Program-made: the position numbers and the translations under genes
Assembly (NCBI RefSeq): GCF_964186625.1
Contig: NZ_OZ075108.1
Coordinates: 124,001 to 188,000 of the forward strand
Length of the DNA: 64,000 nt
Reading direction: 5' to 3'
From: Asticcacaulis sp. MM231
GTDB lineage: Bacteria > Pseudomonadota > Alphaproteobacteria > Caulobacterales > Caulobacteraceae
Shown: one piece after another, positions 28,979-37,581 of the stretch
Layout: each line of letters starts with the position of its first letter
Position numbering within the stretch: the first letter of the stretch is position 1
The notes under the pieces: model-generated
The model's input: the letters and a program-made list of their open reading frames with translations, nothing else
Database searches by the model: none
What the model was told of the DNA's origin: nothing

Positions 28979-29012
28979 CAAAAAGCCCCACCTTCGAAAA
29001 AGCGGGGCTTTG
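28979..29012 (-). terminator. Intrinsic terminator of the XRE-regulator gene
   Basis: On the minus strand AAAGCCCCGC, TTTTTCGAAGG loop, TGGGGCTTTTT, 28 bases after the stop of the 29040-29459 gene. Confidence 0.85.
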
Positions 29013-29039
29013 GTATAAAACCAACAGGTCAGATCCGTT

Positions 29040-29459
29040 TTAAGCGTCGTCGTCTTCGGCGAGCGCGCGCACCAGTTCAAGAATGCGGCGGCGATGCTTG
29101 GCGTTCTTGATGCGCGGGAAGGCTTCTGCCAGTTCGATGCCCTCAGTGGTCATCAGGAAACCGTGGACGAACTGCTCGGACTCGGATTCCGAAAAACCCT
29201 CAACAGCTTCGTTTTCACCATAACCTTCAAAGAAATAGGCCACCGGCGCCTTGAGGGCGCGGGAGATTTCATAAAGCTTGGAGGCGCTGATACGGTTGGA
29301 ACCCCGCTCATACTTCTGAACCTGCTGGAACGTCAGTTCGATCGTTTCAGCCAAACCTTCCTGGGACATGCCCAGGAACTTGCGGCGCATTCTGACACGG
29401 GCACCCACATGCAAATCGACCGGATTGGGGCCGCGCTCCGCCTTAATAATATCGTCCAA
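29040..29459 (-). CDS. XRE-family transcriptional regulator
   Basis: 139 residues from TTG 29459. AAGAGGCGAAG lies just upstream, and no ATG occurs before residue 25. The HTH_XRE domain spans about residues 17-75: VRMRRKFLGMSQEGLAETI, FQQVQKYERGSNRISASKLY. The C-terminal half is acidic (SESESEQFVHGFLMT), then basic (KNAKHRRRILELVRALAED). This architecture matches the PraR/SinR-like regulators found in many alphaproteobacteria, which control biofilm, quorum sensing or succinoglycan. The target is unknown. It lies between lnt and metK, the same neighbourhood as in other Caulobacterales. Confidence 0.85.
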   Translation of the reverse strand: MDDIIKAERGPNPVDLHVGARVRMRRKFLGMSQEGLAETIELTFQQVQKYERGSNRISASKLYEISRALKAPVAYFFEGYGENEAVEGFSESESEQFVHGFLMTTEGIELAEAFPRIKNAKHRRRILELVRALAEDDDA

Positions 29460-29546
29460 CTTCGCCTCTTACTTTTTTCAACGAGCGGCCGTTAAGGGCC
29501 AACTTAATATTATACGATCTCGCATAGCGAAACTGTTCATCGCCCG

Positions 29547-31217
29547 CTACACTTTTCTGTGACCATTGGGCTGAAATCGTCCCTTTTTTCGCAGAACAGC
29601 CTTGTCCACTAACAAAACAATCAAGCAAAAAAGCGATATGAATATAACAATCAGGTTACGCTCCTGAGCGAAGTGGGTAGTGGTTACCACACCCGGTAAA
29701 GTTACATCCATGTATCCAGCCTTGCCCAGACCCAAGTCAGTACCTGAAACAGGGCGTCCAAGCGGATCAATAACAACGGAAATACCCGTAGGCGTTGATC
29801 TTACCATGGGTAAACCCTCTTCAAGGGCGCGAAAACTGGCGAGATTGAGATGTTGAACGGGTCCTGTTGTGGGTCCGAACCAGGCATCGTTGGAAATGTT
29901 AACGATCCATTTGGGCCGCATTGTGTCCTGAGTTTTGTAGCGGGTCAGGTCGAGGCTGGGGAAAATGCCCTCATAGCAAATCAGCGGCAAAACACGCGGA
30001 ATATATGGAAAGCTCTGAGGCTTCGTGCGCTCGCCCGGCGTAAAGCTTTCGTCAAAATGTGTCAGGGCCGATATGCCGATCTTGTTGGCGATATCCTGAT
30101 AGGGTGTGAACTCACCAAACGGCACCAGCTTGAACTTGTTATAAGCGCCGGTCACGCGCGTTTGGTCATTTTCACTGCGCAGGACCAGCATAGAATTACG
30201 ATAAACGAGATGGCCGGTGGTATCCAGCTCCTGCCGGCTGGTGCCGATCATGAGTGACTGCTTGTCGGCCAGAAGGCTGGTCATATAGGGCAGCATCCAG
30301 TTGTCCGGGTCAGTCAAGGTTTCCCACATCACCGGCAGCGCACCTTCAGGCCAGATGATCAGGTCCGGCACGCGATGACCGGGCAACGGCTTCGCCTTGC
30401 TCATGCGGACATAGGTCTCGAACAGATCTGCAAAGTTTGAGCGCGTCCACTTGGCTTCCTGGCTGAAGGCCGGCTGCACAAAGCGGATGGCATAGCCGGT
30501 ATCGCTGATCTTCGTCGTCAGCAGACGCGTCTCGCCCACCGCAAAGCAGCCGATCAGGACGAGCCCGCCGAAAATAGCTGGGGCATACCCGGCCACACCG
30601 CGTCCGCGCCGCACAATACCGACGGCGGAAAAGGCAAGCACCGTGACGAAGCCAAGACCATAAACTCCGATATAGGCCGCCATCTGCGACATGGCGCTGC
30701 CGGCTTTCCAGCTTGATCCCGCCGGATTCCACGGAAAGCCCGAAAGTACCGTGCCGCGCGTGATCTCGAACAGCGAAAACAGCGACGCGAAGAACAGAAA
30801 GCGCGTCCAGTTCTTCGGCCTCAGCCAAGTATAGAGCACAGCGAAAGCGCCCCAGAACAGGGCAATGCCCGAAGGCAGCAAGGTGGCCGCGAAGGGCGCC
30901 ATCCAGCCATAGGTCTTGGCATCGACCAGAAAGGCCTCCGCCACCCAGAAACACGAGACGAGGAAATAACAAAAGCCGGCCAGCCAACCCATGAAAAAGG
31001 CGGTGCGCTTTGGCTTGAGGCCCAGATCACGCTCCAGCGCATAGAGCAAAAGACCGTAGCCAAGCAGGCCGGGCAACAAGCCGAAAGGCGGTTGCGCCAG
31101 CGCGGCGAACAGCCCGGACAAGGCTGCCATCGCACGCGGACGGTGACTCAGACCCTGGATCAGGCGCATCAGGCGGACGATATGGGGATGTTGCAGGACC
31201 GCCGATATCTTAGGCAT
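29547..31217 (-). CDS. lnt: Apolipoprotein N-acyltransferase
   Basis: 556 residues from ATG 31217, which overlaps the corC stop by eight bases. Lnt adds the third acyl chain to outer-membrane lipoproteins in the inner membrane. About six N-terminal spans (FAALAQPPFGLLPGLLGYGL and following) precede a nitrilase-like domain. The catalytic triad is visible: Glu in IWPEGALPVMWE (about residue 290), Lys in YNKFKLVPFGEF (about 360) and Cys in LPLICYEGIFPS (about 415). A final span near residue 520 closes the protein. Its substrates would include the MltA lipoprotein encoded at 43567-44763. Confidence 0.95.
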   Translation of the reverse strand: MPKISAVLQHPHIVRLMRLIQGLSHRPRAMAALSGLFAALAQPPFGLLPGLLGYGLLLYALERDLGLKPKRTAFFMGWLAGFCYFLVSCFWVAEAFLVDAKTYGWMAPFAATLLPSGIALFWGAFAVLYTWLRPKNWTRFLFFASLFSLFEITRGTVLSGFPWNPAGSSWKAGSAMSQMAAYIGVYGLGFVTVLAFSAVGIVRRGRGVAGYAPAIFGGLVLIGCFAVGETRLLTTKISDTGYAIRFVQPAFSQEAKWTRSNFADLFETYVRMSKAKPLPGHRVPDLIIWPEGALPVMWETLTDPDNWMLPYMTSLLADKQSLMIGTSRQELDTTGHLVYRNSMLVLRSENDQTRVTGAYNKFKLVPFGEFTPYQDIANKIGISALTHFDESFTPGERTKPQSFPYIPRVLPLICYEGIFPSLDLTRYKTQDTMRPKWIVNISNDAWFGPTTGPVQHLNLASFRALEEGLPMVRSTPTGISVVIDPLGRPVSGTDLGLGKAGYMDVTLPGVVTTTHFAQERNLIVIFISLFCLIVLLVDKAVLRKKGRFQPNGHRKV

Positions 31218-32116
31218 GGGTCGTTTTAGCGGCAGGCCGGACATCCGTTGTCTCGCGATCCGCCTGATCGGGCGAACGGCGGTGCAGACGCAAGCGCTTG
31301 ATTCGGCGGGCATCGGCATCGAGGACCTCGATATCGAAACCGGCGGCCGGATAGGGCACCACCTCGCCACGCTGCGGCACGCGGCCGGCCAGCACGGTCA
31401 CCAGACCGGCGAGCGTGTCGATTTCTTCCTCGGTATCTTCCGGGTAGAGCGACAGGCCGAGCTTTTCTTCCAGCGTCACCAGTTCGACGCGGCCATCGAT
31501 CTCATACTGGCCATTGTTGAGTTCGCGCATTTCCTCATCGCCGGCCTCATCATACTCGTCGTCGATATTGCCGACCACAGCCTCGATCAGGTCTTCCAGT
31601 GTCACCAGGCCATCGGTGCCGCCGAATTCATCGATCACCAGCGCCATGTGGATACGCTGGGCCTGCATCCGCAGCAACAGATCCGAGGTGGTCATGGACG
31701 ATGGCACATAGAGCAGTTCGCGGCGCAGGCGATGCAGCACCGGCTCGGCCCAGTTCGGCGCGGCGCGGCCGGTTTCCGGCGACAAAAGCTTGAGGATATC
31801 CTTGATATGGACCACGCCGACCGGATCATCGAGACCGTCGCGGTAGATCGGCAGGCGCGAATGTTCGCTCTCGACGCAAATACGCACGACATCAGCCAGG
31901 GTGCTGGACAGCTCGATGGCCACGATATCGACCCGCGGCGTCATGACGTCGGCGACGCTTAAGGACTGAAACGCCCGCGCATGATCGATCAGATTGGTGG
32001 CGGCCGGACTTTCGTCCAGCTCGGCGGCGTCGCTTTCGGCCTTTTCCTGGGCTTTCGATTTGAAGCCGAACAGTGAAAACAGAGATTTCTTAGACGAGTT
32101 CGTCTGGGTCAGCCAT
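31210..32116 (-). CDS. CorC/TlyC-type CBS-domain protein, frameshifted near its start in this sequence
   Basis: The open frame from ATG 31944 (MTPRVDIVAIE) is in the middle of a longer protein. The same frame continues upstream as a plausible N-terminus (SSKKSLFSLFGFKSKAQ, then LIDHARAFQSLSVADV) but has no start codon. Removing one base at plus 32099-32100 (GAGTTC to GAGTC) joins it to ATG 32116. That gives MADPDDSSKKSLFSLFGF, a typical start, and 301 residues. Two CBS domains (residues about 65-180) and a CorC_HlyC FAD-binding-like C-terminal domain follow. It probably acts in metal-ion homeostasis. It overlaps ybeY and lnt in a conserved operon. Confidence 0.85.
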
Positions 32117-32585
32117 TGGCGTGATCGGGTCCGTAGGGATCGGCGACGTTAAGGGTCTTTAGTATATCACGTTCGAGGTTTTCCATCTCGTTCGCGTCTT
32201 CATCGTTCATATGATCATAGCCCAATAAATGCAAAGCGCCATGGATGGAGAGGTGCAAAACGTGATTTTTCAGCGTCTTTTGTTGTTCTTTGGCCTCCCG
32301 GACGCAGGTTTCAAGGCCTAGCGCCATGTCACCGAGGTGGGCAATGCCCGGCATCTTCGGCGCCGGGAAGCTCAGCACATTGGTTGGCGCGTCCTTCTGG
32401 CGGTATTCCTTGTTGAGCGCCTTCATCTCCTTGTCGTCGCACAACAGCACAACGATATCGACCTGATCATTGAATTCGATCGCCTTGAAGACGGCCTGAA
32501 TACCGGTTTCGACGACGATCTGGGCATCCGGCAAGACGTCCAGCCAGCCGTCTTCCTCGATCTCAATGTCTATCAAAGGTTCCAT
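32109..32585 (-). CDS. ybeY: Endoribonuclease YbeY, rRNA maturation factor
   Basis: 158 residues from ATG 32585. A GTG four codons upstream (32597) is an alternative start, since both have weak ribosome sites. YbeY is a metal-dependent endoribonuclease in 16S rRNA 3'-end maturation and 70S quality control. The zinc motif is LSIHGALHLLGYDHMND (His, His, His) at about residues 117-133. Before it is the LNKEYRQKDAPTNVLSFP motif, broken only by a family-typical loop. It sits between phoH and corC, a common arrangement, and overlaps corC by eight bases. Confidence 0.95.
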   Translation of the reverse strand: MEPLIDIEIEEDGWLDVLPDAQIVVETGIQAVFKAIEFNDQVDIVVLLCDDKEMKALNKEYRQKDAPTNVLSFPAPKMPGIAHLGDMALGLETCVREAKEQQKTLKNHVLHLSIHGALHLLGYDHMNDEDANEMENLERDILKTLNVADPYGPDHANG

Positions 32586-32696
32586 TTTTTCGCTCACGCC
32601 AATCTCACTGCGTTCGATGCTCCTCGAGGGCGGGCAAACGTGCCCGGCGTCCGGTTGGGCGCTGGTCGACGACCAAAGTTTTCAACTTTTGCCATA

Positions 32697-33674
32697 TCAG
32701 CTCTTAAATTCATTGTCATAGGCGCGAACGATACGCGCCACCAGTTCGTGACGCACGATATCCTCAGCCTTCAGTTCGGCCTTGCCGACACCCTCGACGT
32801 TATCGAGCAGATGCACAGCATGAACCAAACCGCTGTCGCCACGGTTCGGCAAATCGATTTGCGACGGATCGCCGGTGACGACCATTTTCGAGCCTTCCCC
32901 CAGGCGGGTCAGGATCATCTTCATCTGCATCCGCGTGGTGTTCTGCGCTTCATCGATAATGACATAGGCATAGGAAAGCGTGCGACCACGCATATAGGCC
33001 AGAGGTGCGACCTCGATTTCCTTGGTCTCGCGCTTCTTGGCCAGGACCTGAGCGCCCAGAATATCATCAAGCGCGCCCCAGATCGGCGTCAGGTACGGAT
33101 CGATCTTCTCATTGAGATCGCCCGGCAGGAAGCCCAGCCGTTCGCCGGCCTCGACAGCCGGACGGGTGATGATCAGTTTGTCGACCGCGCCTTTAAGCAA
33201 CAGCGATACGCCATGCGCCACGGCCAGAAAGGTCTTGCCGGAACCAGCGGGCCCCAGTGCGAACACCAGATCATTGCGCGCCAGTTCGTGGATATAGGCG
33301 GCCTGACCGGCGGTCTTGGCGGCAATGGCGCCGCGGCGGCCCATGACAATGGTGTTGCGCTGATCCAGCGGCACGGAGGGTGCGGATGACGAATGGCCCG
33401 ATTGTCCGGTCAGTTGCGGCTCATTAATCAGCCGGCGCACATCAGCCTCAGCGATATCGACACCCTGATCGTACATGTCCGCCATGGTGGTGATCACGGC
33501 TTTCGCCTTCTGGCGCGCACGGGCATCGCCCGAAATGACCAGACCACCGCCCGGCATTTCGACCAGCACCTTGAAAGCGCCTTCGATCATGGCAAGATAG
33601 CGCTCGCTCGGTCCGACTACGGCGAGCACGCATGGATCGCTCAGATTGATGAAATCGTCCTTGACGGCGGCCAT
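32697..33674 (-). CDS. phoH: PhoH-family ATPase
   Basis: 325 residues. The P-loop is GPAGSGKTFLAVA and the Walker B VIIDEAQNTTRMQMKM. TRPAVEAGERLGFLPGD is a PhoH family signature. A small KH-like N-terminal domain (about residues 1-90) precedes the ATPase. PhoH/PhoL proteins are predicted RNA-acting ATPases, often coupled to YbeY in rRNA processing. The position next to ybeY supports that. Start ATG 33674 overlaps the miaB stop by one base (TGATG). Confidence 0.92.
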   Translation of the reverse strand: MAAVKDDFINLSDPCVLAVVGPSERYLAMIEGAFKVLVEMPGGGLVISGDARARQKAKAVITTMADMYDQGVDIAEADVRRLINEPQLTGQSGHSSSAPSVPLDQRNTIVMGRRGAIAAKTAGQAAYIHELARNDLVFALGPAGSGKTFLAVAHGVSLLLKGAVDKLIITRPAVEAGERLGFLPGDLNEKIDPYLTPIWGALDDILGAQVLAKKRETKEIEVAPLAYMRGRTLSYAYVIIDEAQNTTRMQMKMILTRLGEGSKMVVTGDPSQIDLPNRGDSGLVHAVHLLDNVEGVGKAELKAEDIVRHELVARIVRAYDNEFKS

Positions 33675-35050
33675 CAGGCAACCACCTTGAGCAATTCGCC
33701 GCGCAGCGAATTGTTGCTGTTGGCGACGATTTTGACCTTATGAATCTGCCCGATCAGATCGGCCGCGTCTTCCACGAATACCGATTGCAGATAGGGCGAG
33801 CGGCCGATGGCCTGACCCGCCAGACGACCCGGTTTTTCAAACAGGATATCGAGCGTCTGGCCGATCAAGTTGGCCTTGAAGGCCTGCTGTTGCTCGATGA
33901 TCAGGGCCTGCAGGGTTTGCAGGCGCGCATCGGCGACCTCGTCCGACACCTGACCCGGCATACCGGAGGCGGGCGTACCCGGACGCGGCGAATATTTGAA
34001 CGAGAAGGCCGAGGCATAACCGACGCGGCGGATCAGATCGAGCGTATCCTCGAAATCCTTGTCGGTCTCGCCGGGAAAGCCAACGATAAAATCCCCCGAA
34101 AGCGCCAGATCGGGACGCGCGGCCTTGATGCGGTCGATCAAGTCGAAATAGGCCTGACGTCCATGCTTGCGGTTCATGGCGCGCAGGATCTTGTCCGAGC
34201 CGGACTGCACCGGCAGGTGCAGATAAGGCATGACGGCCGGCAGGTCGCGGTGCGCGTCGATCAGATCCTGCCCCATGTCGTTGGGGTGCGAGGTGGTGTA
34301 ACGCAGGCGATCAATGCCTTCGATATCGGCCAGGGCGTACATCAGTTTCGCCAGGGTCAATTCCTGACCATCGGCACCCAGACCATTATAGGCGTTGACG
34401 TTCTGACCGAGCAGGGTCAGCTCACGAACGCCCTTGGCGGCCAGGGCTTTCGCTTCATCGAGGATGGACTTGACCGGGCGTGACCATTCGGCGCCGCGCG
34501 TATAGGGCACAACGCAGAAGGTGCAGAACTTGTCGCAACCTTCCTGCACGGTGAGGAAGGCGGTGGGGCCGGAGACGGCGCGATCGGCGGCCAAAGAACC
34601 TGAAGCCAGCGCGTCGAACTTGGCTTCCGGCGCGAAATCGGCGGAAAGGCGTTCGCCCTTGGTGCGGTGTGTGCGGGCGATCAGTTCGGGAAGCTGGTGA
34701 TAGGCCTGCGGACCGACGACCAGATCGACGGCCGGGGCGCGGTGCATGATCTCCTGACCCTCGGCCTGGGCTACGCAGCCGGCCACGACGATGGTCATGC
34801 GGCCCTCATTGCGCGCTTCTTTTTCCTCGCGCATTTCACGCAGCCGGCCAATTTCCGAATAGACCTTCTCGGCGGCCTTCTCGCGGATGTGGCAGGTGTT
34901 GAGCAGGACAAGATCGGCCCCCTCGGGCTTGTCGGAAACCTCATAGCCGAGCGGGCGCAGGATATCGACCATGCGCTCGCTGTCATAGACGTTCATCTGA
35001 CAGCCGTAGGTTTTGATGTGGAGCTTTTTGAGGGGGACGTGATCGTTCAT
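33674..35050 (-). CDS. miaB: tRNA-2-methylthio-N6-dimethylallyladenosine synthase MiaB
   Basis: 458 residues from ATG 35050, where homology begins ([18 protein letters not shown]). The open frame extends 21 codons further but that part is a REP-like repeat. MiaB inserts sulfur and a methyl group at A37 of tRNAs. The N-terminal UPF0004 domain holds one iron-sulfur site (Cys in YGCQMN and [10 protein letters not shown]). The radical-SAM motif is [15 protein letters not shown] (about residues 161-175). A TRAM domain ends the protein. It is the first gene of miaB-phoH-ybeY-corC-lnt. Confidence 0.96.
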   Translation of the reverse strand: MNDHVPLKKLHIKTYGCQMNVYDSERMVDILRPLGYEVSDKPEGADLVLLNTCHIREKAAEKVYSEIGRLREMREEKEARNEGRMTIVVAGCVAQAEGQEIMHRAPAVDLVVGPQAYHQLPELIARTHRTKGERLSADFAPEAKFDALASGSLAADRAVSGPTAFLTVQEGCDKFCTFCVVPYTRGAEWSRPVKSILDEAKALAAKGVRELTLLGQNVNAYNGLGADGQELTLAKLMYALADIEGIDRLRYTTSHPNDMGQDLIDAHRDLPAVMPYLHLPVQSGSDKILRAMNRKHGRQAYFDLIDRIKAARPDLALSGDFIVGFPGETDKDFEDTLDLIRRVGYASAFSFKYSPRPGTPASGMPGQVSDEVADARLQTLQALIIEQQQAFKANLIGQTLDILFEKPGRLAGQAIGRSPYLQSVFVEDAADLIGQIHKVKIVANSNNSLRGELLKVVA

Positions 35051-35089
35051 CAGGGGGTTATGGTCGTTTGTGGATAGAAATTCAAGGTA

Positions 35090-35120
35090 TGCAGGGGTCA
35101 CAGACCCCTGCACCCCATAA
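35090..35120 (-). repeat. REP-like palindromic element, copy 3 (left member of an inverted pair)
   Basis: TGCAGGGGTC-ACA-GACCCCTGCA is a perfect inverted repeat. On the minus strand TTATGGGG precedes it (35113-35120). It lies between the fur terminator and miaB. With the copy at 35189 and the terminator between, it forms a composite matched at 52107-52250. Confidence 0.65.
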
Positions 35121-35132
35121 TATATTCGAGAA

Positions 35133-35178
35133 AATACTAAAAAAGCCGGGCCCCTAGAGGTCCGACTTTTTTAGTATT
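35133..35178. terminator. Bidirectional terminator between fur and miaB
   Basis: AATACTAAAAAAG and CTTTTTTAGTATT flank an inner CCGGGCCCC...GGTCCGA stem, giving T-tracts on both strands. An almost identical structure occurs at 52157-52204, next to a second pair of REP-like elements. Confidence 0.8.
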
Positions 35179-35188
35179 CATGAAAACA

Positions 35189-35214
35189 TATGGGTGCAGT
35201 GTCCGCGACCCTGC
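35189..35214 (+). repeat. REP-like palindromic element, copy 4 (right member of the pair)
   Basis: TATGGG, then TGCAGTGTC-CG-CGACCCTGCA, an imperfect palindrome in the orientation opposite to copy 3. It ends five bases before the fur stop codon. Confidence 0.5.
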
Positions 35215-35219
35215 AAACC

Positions 35220-35633
35220 TTACTTCTCTTCGCCAATCGGCACACCATAAAGCTCGAGCTTGTGACCGACCAGTTTGTAGCCCAGCTTTTCTGCCAGGGC
35301 TTCCTTCATCTTCTCGATTTCCTCATCAAAGAACTCGATCACGGCGCCGGTCTTGATGTTGATCAGGTGGTCATGGTGCTCGTTGCCGGCTTCTTCGTAG
35401 CGTGAACGGCCATCGCCAAAGTCATGACGCTCGACCACACCGGCCTCTTCAAACAGGCGCACGGTGCGATAGACCGTGGCCAGCGAGATATTGGGGTCAA
35501 CCGCCGCCGCACGATGATACAGTTCCTCAACATCCGGATGATCCTCGGCCGCCGACAGGACACGCGCCACAACCCGACGCTGGTCGGTCATGCGCATACC
35601 CTTTTCGATACATTGCCTTTCGATGCGGTCCAT
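35220..35633 (-). CDS. fur: Ferric uptake regulator Fur
   Basis: 137 residues. The winged helix (MTDQRRVVARVLSAAEDHPD, ISLATVYRTVRLFEEAGVV) recognises DNA. HHDHLINIKTG is the regulatory metal site, followed by FDEEIEKMKEALAEKLG. The canonical C-terminal Cys-x-x-Cys zinc motif is absent, as in most alphaproteobacterial Fur proteins. It would sense iron and repress uptake genes, possibly including TonB receptors such as the one at 2579. The next gene, in the same direction, is miaB. Neighbouring genes carry no obvious Fur box that I could identify. Confidence 0.92.
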   Translation of the reverse strand: MDRIERQCIEKGMRMTDQRRVVARVLSAAEDHPDVEELYHRAAAVDPNISLATVYRTVRLFEEAGVVERHDFGDGRSRYEEAGNEHHDHLINIKTGAVIEFFDEEIEKMKEALAEKLGYKLVGHKLELYGVPIGEEK

Positions 35634-35722
35634 GCCGTGACTCCTGAGCGTCCAATCACCCTATAGGGCTGATTTTGCGAGCTATTATTAGTTTAGAAGC
35701 GTCGAATGTAAGGTGTTGCGTC

Positions 35723-36166
35723 TCAGAGCGCAAGCCTAAGAATATGCGCGTCCACCGGGGGTTTGTCCTTGCGGCTGTAATAGGCCTTGCGCCGGCCGGT
35801 CTTCTTGAAACCGCACGCCTCGTAAAGCCGCAGCGCCGCCGGATTATCAATGGCCACCTCGAGGAAAAGCAACTCGGCGCCCTCGGCTTTCAGGGTTTTG
35901 ATCACCTGATCGAGCAACATGCGCGCCAGGCCCTGCTTCTGAAAATCCGGATCGGTGGCAATGGTCAGAATCTCGCCCTCGCCGGCCACCACGGTCATCA
36001 CCACGAAACTGACAATCTCACCATCGGTCTCGAACACATAGGTGCGGTGGTGCGGTTTGATCAGCAGGTCGGCGAAAACCCCCTCGCTCCAGCCATAGTC
36101 GAAACAGCGGGTATGGATATCCTCAAGCTGTTTCGATGGGGCGTCGAGCTGGCGGATGGTTGTCAT
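35723..36166 (-). CDS. rimI: Ribosomal-protein-alanine N-acetyltransferase RimI-like
   Basis: 147 residues of the GNAT fold. Acetyl-CoA is bound by ILTIATDPDFQKQGLARMLL, with the QxxGxA signature. LFLEVAIDNPAALRLYEACGFKKTGRRKAYY is the conserved motif B, broken here for length. It lies directly downstream of tsaB with an ATGA-type overlap, as in many bacteria. RimI acetylates the N-terminus of S18 in E. coli, but in other bacteria the partner is uncertain. Start ATG 36166. Confidence 0.88.
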   Translation of the reverse strand: MTTIRQLDAPSKQLEDIHTRCFDYGWSEGVFADLLIKPHHRTYVFETDGEIVSFVVMTVVAGEGEILTIATDPDFQKQGLARMLLDQVIKTLKAEGAELLFLEVAIDNPAALRLYEACGFKKTGRRKAYYSRKDKPPVDAHILRLAL

Positions 36167-36825
36167 ACGGTGGGTTCATTCAGACTTATAATACCGCGGG
36201 TCGAGGCAATGGCATCGGCTTCACGCATATAGAGGGGGGTCAGATCGTCAGAACCCGCATCTAGGGTGAGCGCGGAAAGGGCGTCAAGCGATGGCCACGT
36301 TTGGGGGAATTCCACCGCCACAGGCCAGAACTCCGCCAGCAGACCCGCCGCCGGCCCGGTCAGGATGTCTGTGGGATTATCGGCGGCATAAGCGGTTATG
36401 GCGTCGGGTGTGTTGAGATCGAGCGTTACCGCAGATCCGCCTTCAAATCTTTGCACATAGACCTGTCCGCGACCGCCATTCACCACCGCCATGCGGTTCT
36501 TGCCCAAAAGCTCCGGATGAGAACCCAGCGCCTCGAGCGTGCCGATGCCTTTCAGCGGCACCCCTGCCCCCGCCGCCAATCCCTTGGCGAACGACAGGCC
36601 GACGCGCACGCCGGTAAACGAACCCGGTCCGAGCGTCACACCGATCACGGTCAGGTCTGTGGGCTTAATGCTGGTGGCCGCAAAAGCTTCCATCGCCATG
36701 ACCGGCAGGCGTTCCTGCTGGCCGCGCGCCATGCCCTCGGTGATATGAAACAGACAACCGCTGTCATCGAACAACCCGAGACCACAGGCGTTCAGCGACG
36801 TGTCAATGACGAGACGCAGGCCCAA
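36163..36825 (-). CDS. tsaB: tRNA threonylcarbamoyladenosine biosynthesis protein TsaB
   Basis: 220 residues from TTG 36825 (LRLVIDTSLNACGLGLFDD). No ATG fits the N-terminal homology. TsaB is the non-catalytic partner of TsaD in t6A synthesis. The ASKHA-fold motifs are VIGVTLGPGSFTGVRVGLSFAKG and the middle AVVNGGRGQVYVQRF, broken here for length. The C-terminal half is short and divergent, as usual. It overlaps rimI by four bases and follows nfuA by one base. TsaE is encoded at 8448-8903; tsaD and tsaC are not in the window. Confidence 0.93.
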   Translation of the reverse strand: MGLRLVIDTSLNACGLGLFDDSGCLFHITEGMARGQQERLPVMAMEAFAATSIKPTDLTVIGVTLGPGSFTGVRVGLSFAKGLAAGAGVPLKGIGTLEALGSHPELLGKNRMAVVNGGRGQVYVQRFEGGSAVTLDLNTPDAITAYAADNPTDILTGPAAGLLAEFWPVAVEFPQTWPSLDALSALTLDAGSDDLTPLYMREADAIASTRGIISLNEPTV

Positions 36826-36826
36826 A

Positions 36827-37393
36827 CTACAGGACCTGCTCGATCGACTTCACTTCCGGAACATAGTGTTTCATCAGGCTTTCAACACCCTGGCGCAGGG
36901 TGGCCGATGACGACGGACAGCCCGAACAGGCGCCGCGCATATGCAGGTAAAGCGTGCCGCTATCCATGTCGAAACTGTCAAACTCGATATCGCCGCCATC
37001 CTGCGCCACGGCGGGCCGCACGCGGGTATCGAGCAAGTCCTTGATTTCGGCGACGATCTGACCGAGCTCGCCTTCATAAACGATGTCGTTTTTCACAGCG
37101 GCTTCACGCAGGATCGGTTGGCCGGAGGCGTAGAAGTCCATGATGGCGGCCAGGATCGGCGCCTTGAGTTGTGCCCAGATCAAATCGGAATCCGGCGAAC
37201 GCCGCACGGTCAGGAAGTCACTGCCGAAGAACAGGCCGGCCACGCCATCAATGGCAAACAGGTTTTCAGCGAGCGGTGATGCGCTGGCATCGTCTGCCGT
37301 GCGGAATTCTTTCGTGCCGGTTTCCAGAACGGTCTGGCCGGGCAGGAACTTGATGACGTCCGGGTTTGGGGTGGCTTCGGTCTGGATAAACAT
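36827..37393 (-). CDS. nfuA: NfuA-like iron-sulfur cluster scaffold
   Basis: 188 residues. The N-terminal Nfu_N domain (MFIQTEATPNPDVIKFLPGQ) is followed by the NifU C-terminal domain. The cluster-binding motif there is MRGACSGCPSSSATLRQGV (Cys-x-x-Cys, about residues 158-161). It delivers [4Fe-4S] clusters to client proteins such as MiaB. Length and domain order match alphaproteobacterial Nfu proteins and mitochondrial NFU1. The start is ATG 37393. It heads the nfuA-tsaB-rimI cluster and is separated from gdhB by a 188-base gap that holds three repeat elements. Confidence 0.93.
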   Translation of the reverse strand: MFIQTEATPNPDVIKFLPGQTVLETGTKEFRTADDASASPLAENLFAIDGVAGLFFGSDFLTVRRSPDSDLIWAQLKAPILAAIMDFYASGQPILREAAVKNDIVYEGELGQIVAEIKDLLDTRVRPAVAQDGGDIEFDSFDMDSGTLYLHMRGACSGCPSSSATLRQGVESLMKHYVPEVKSIEQVL

Positions 37394-37410
37394 GGCAGCG
37401 CCCTAGAGCA

Positions 37411-37488
37411 GCAAGCCTAAAATTTGTTTTGCAAATTTCAGGCAGGATGCGGAAAAACATAGAATGCAGAGCGGATACATCCGCTCTG
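37411..37488. repeat. Two inverted repeats upstream of nfuA
   Basis: GCCTAAAATTTG-TTTTG-CAAATTTCAGGC (37411-37441, one mismatch) and CAGAGCGGAT-AC-ATCCGCTCTG (37467-37488, perfect). The second has the AGAGCG flavour of the larger palindrome at 6317-6400. They lie in the nfuA promoter gap and may be regulatory or intergenic repeats. Confidence 0.45.
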
Positions 37489-37541
37489 AACTGTAACTGC
37501 GCTGTAAATGGGCCTAAAGCGACGTCAAAACAAGAGGCATC

Positions 37542-37575
37542 TTATGTTGCGGGGTCGAGGGGCCTTGCGACCCCT
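37542..37575 (+). repeat. REP-like palindromic element, copy 5 (expanded loop)
   Basis: TTATG, then GGGGTCG at 37551-37557 and CGACCCC at 37568-37574 separated by ten bases. The arms match the other copies but the loop is longer. It ends eight bases before the gdhB stop codon. Confidence 0.5.
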
Positions 37576-37581
37576 CGCCTT

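Noticed and set aside
28834..29039. SAM riboswitch upstream of metK
   Set aside because: No SAM-I, SAM-II or SAM/SAH conserved core was found by eye.
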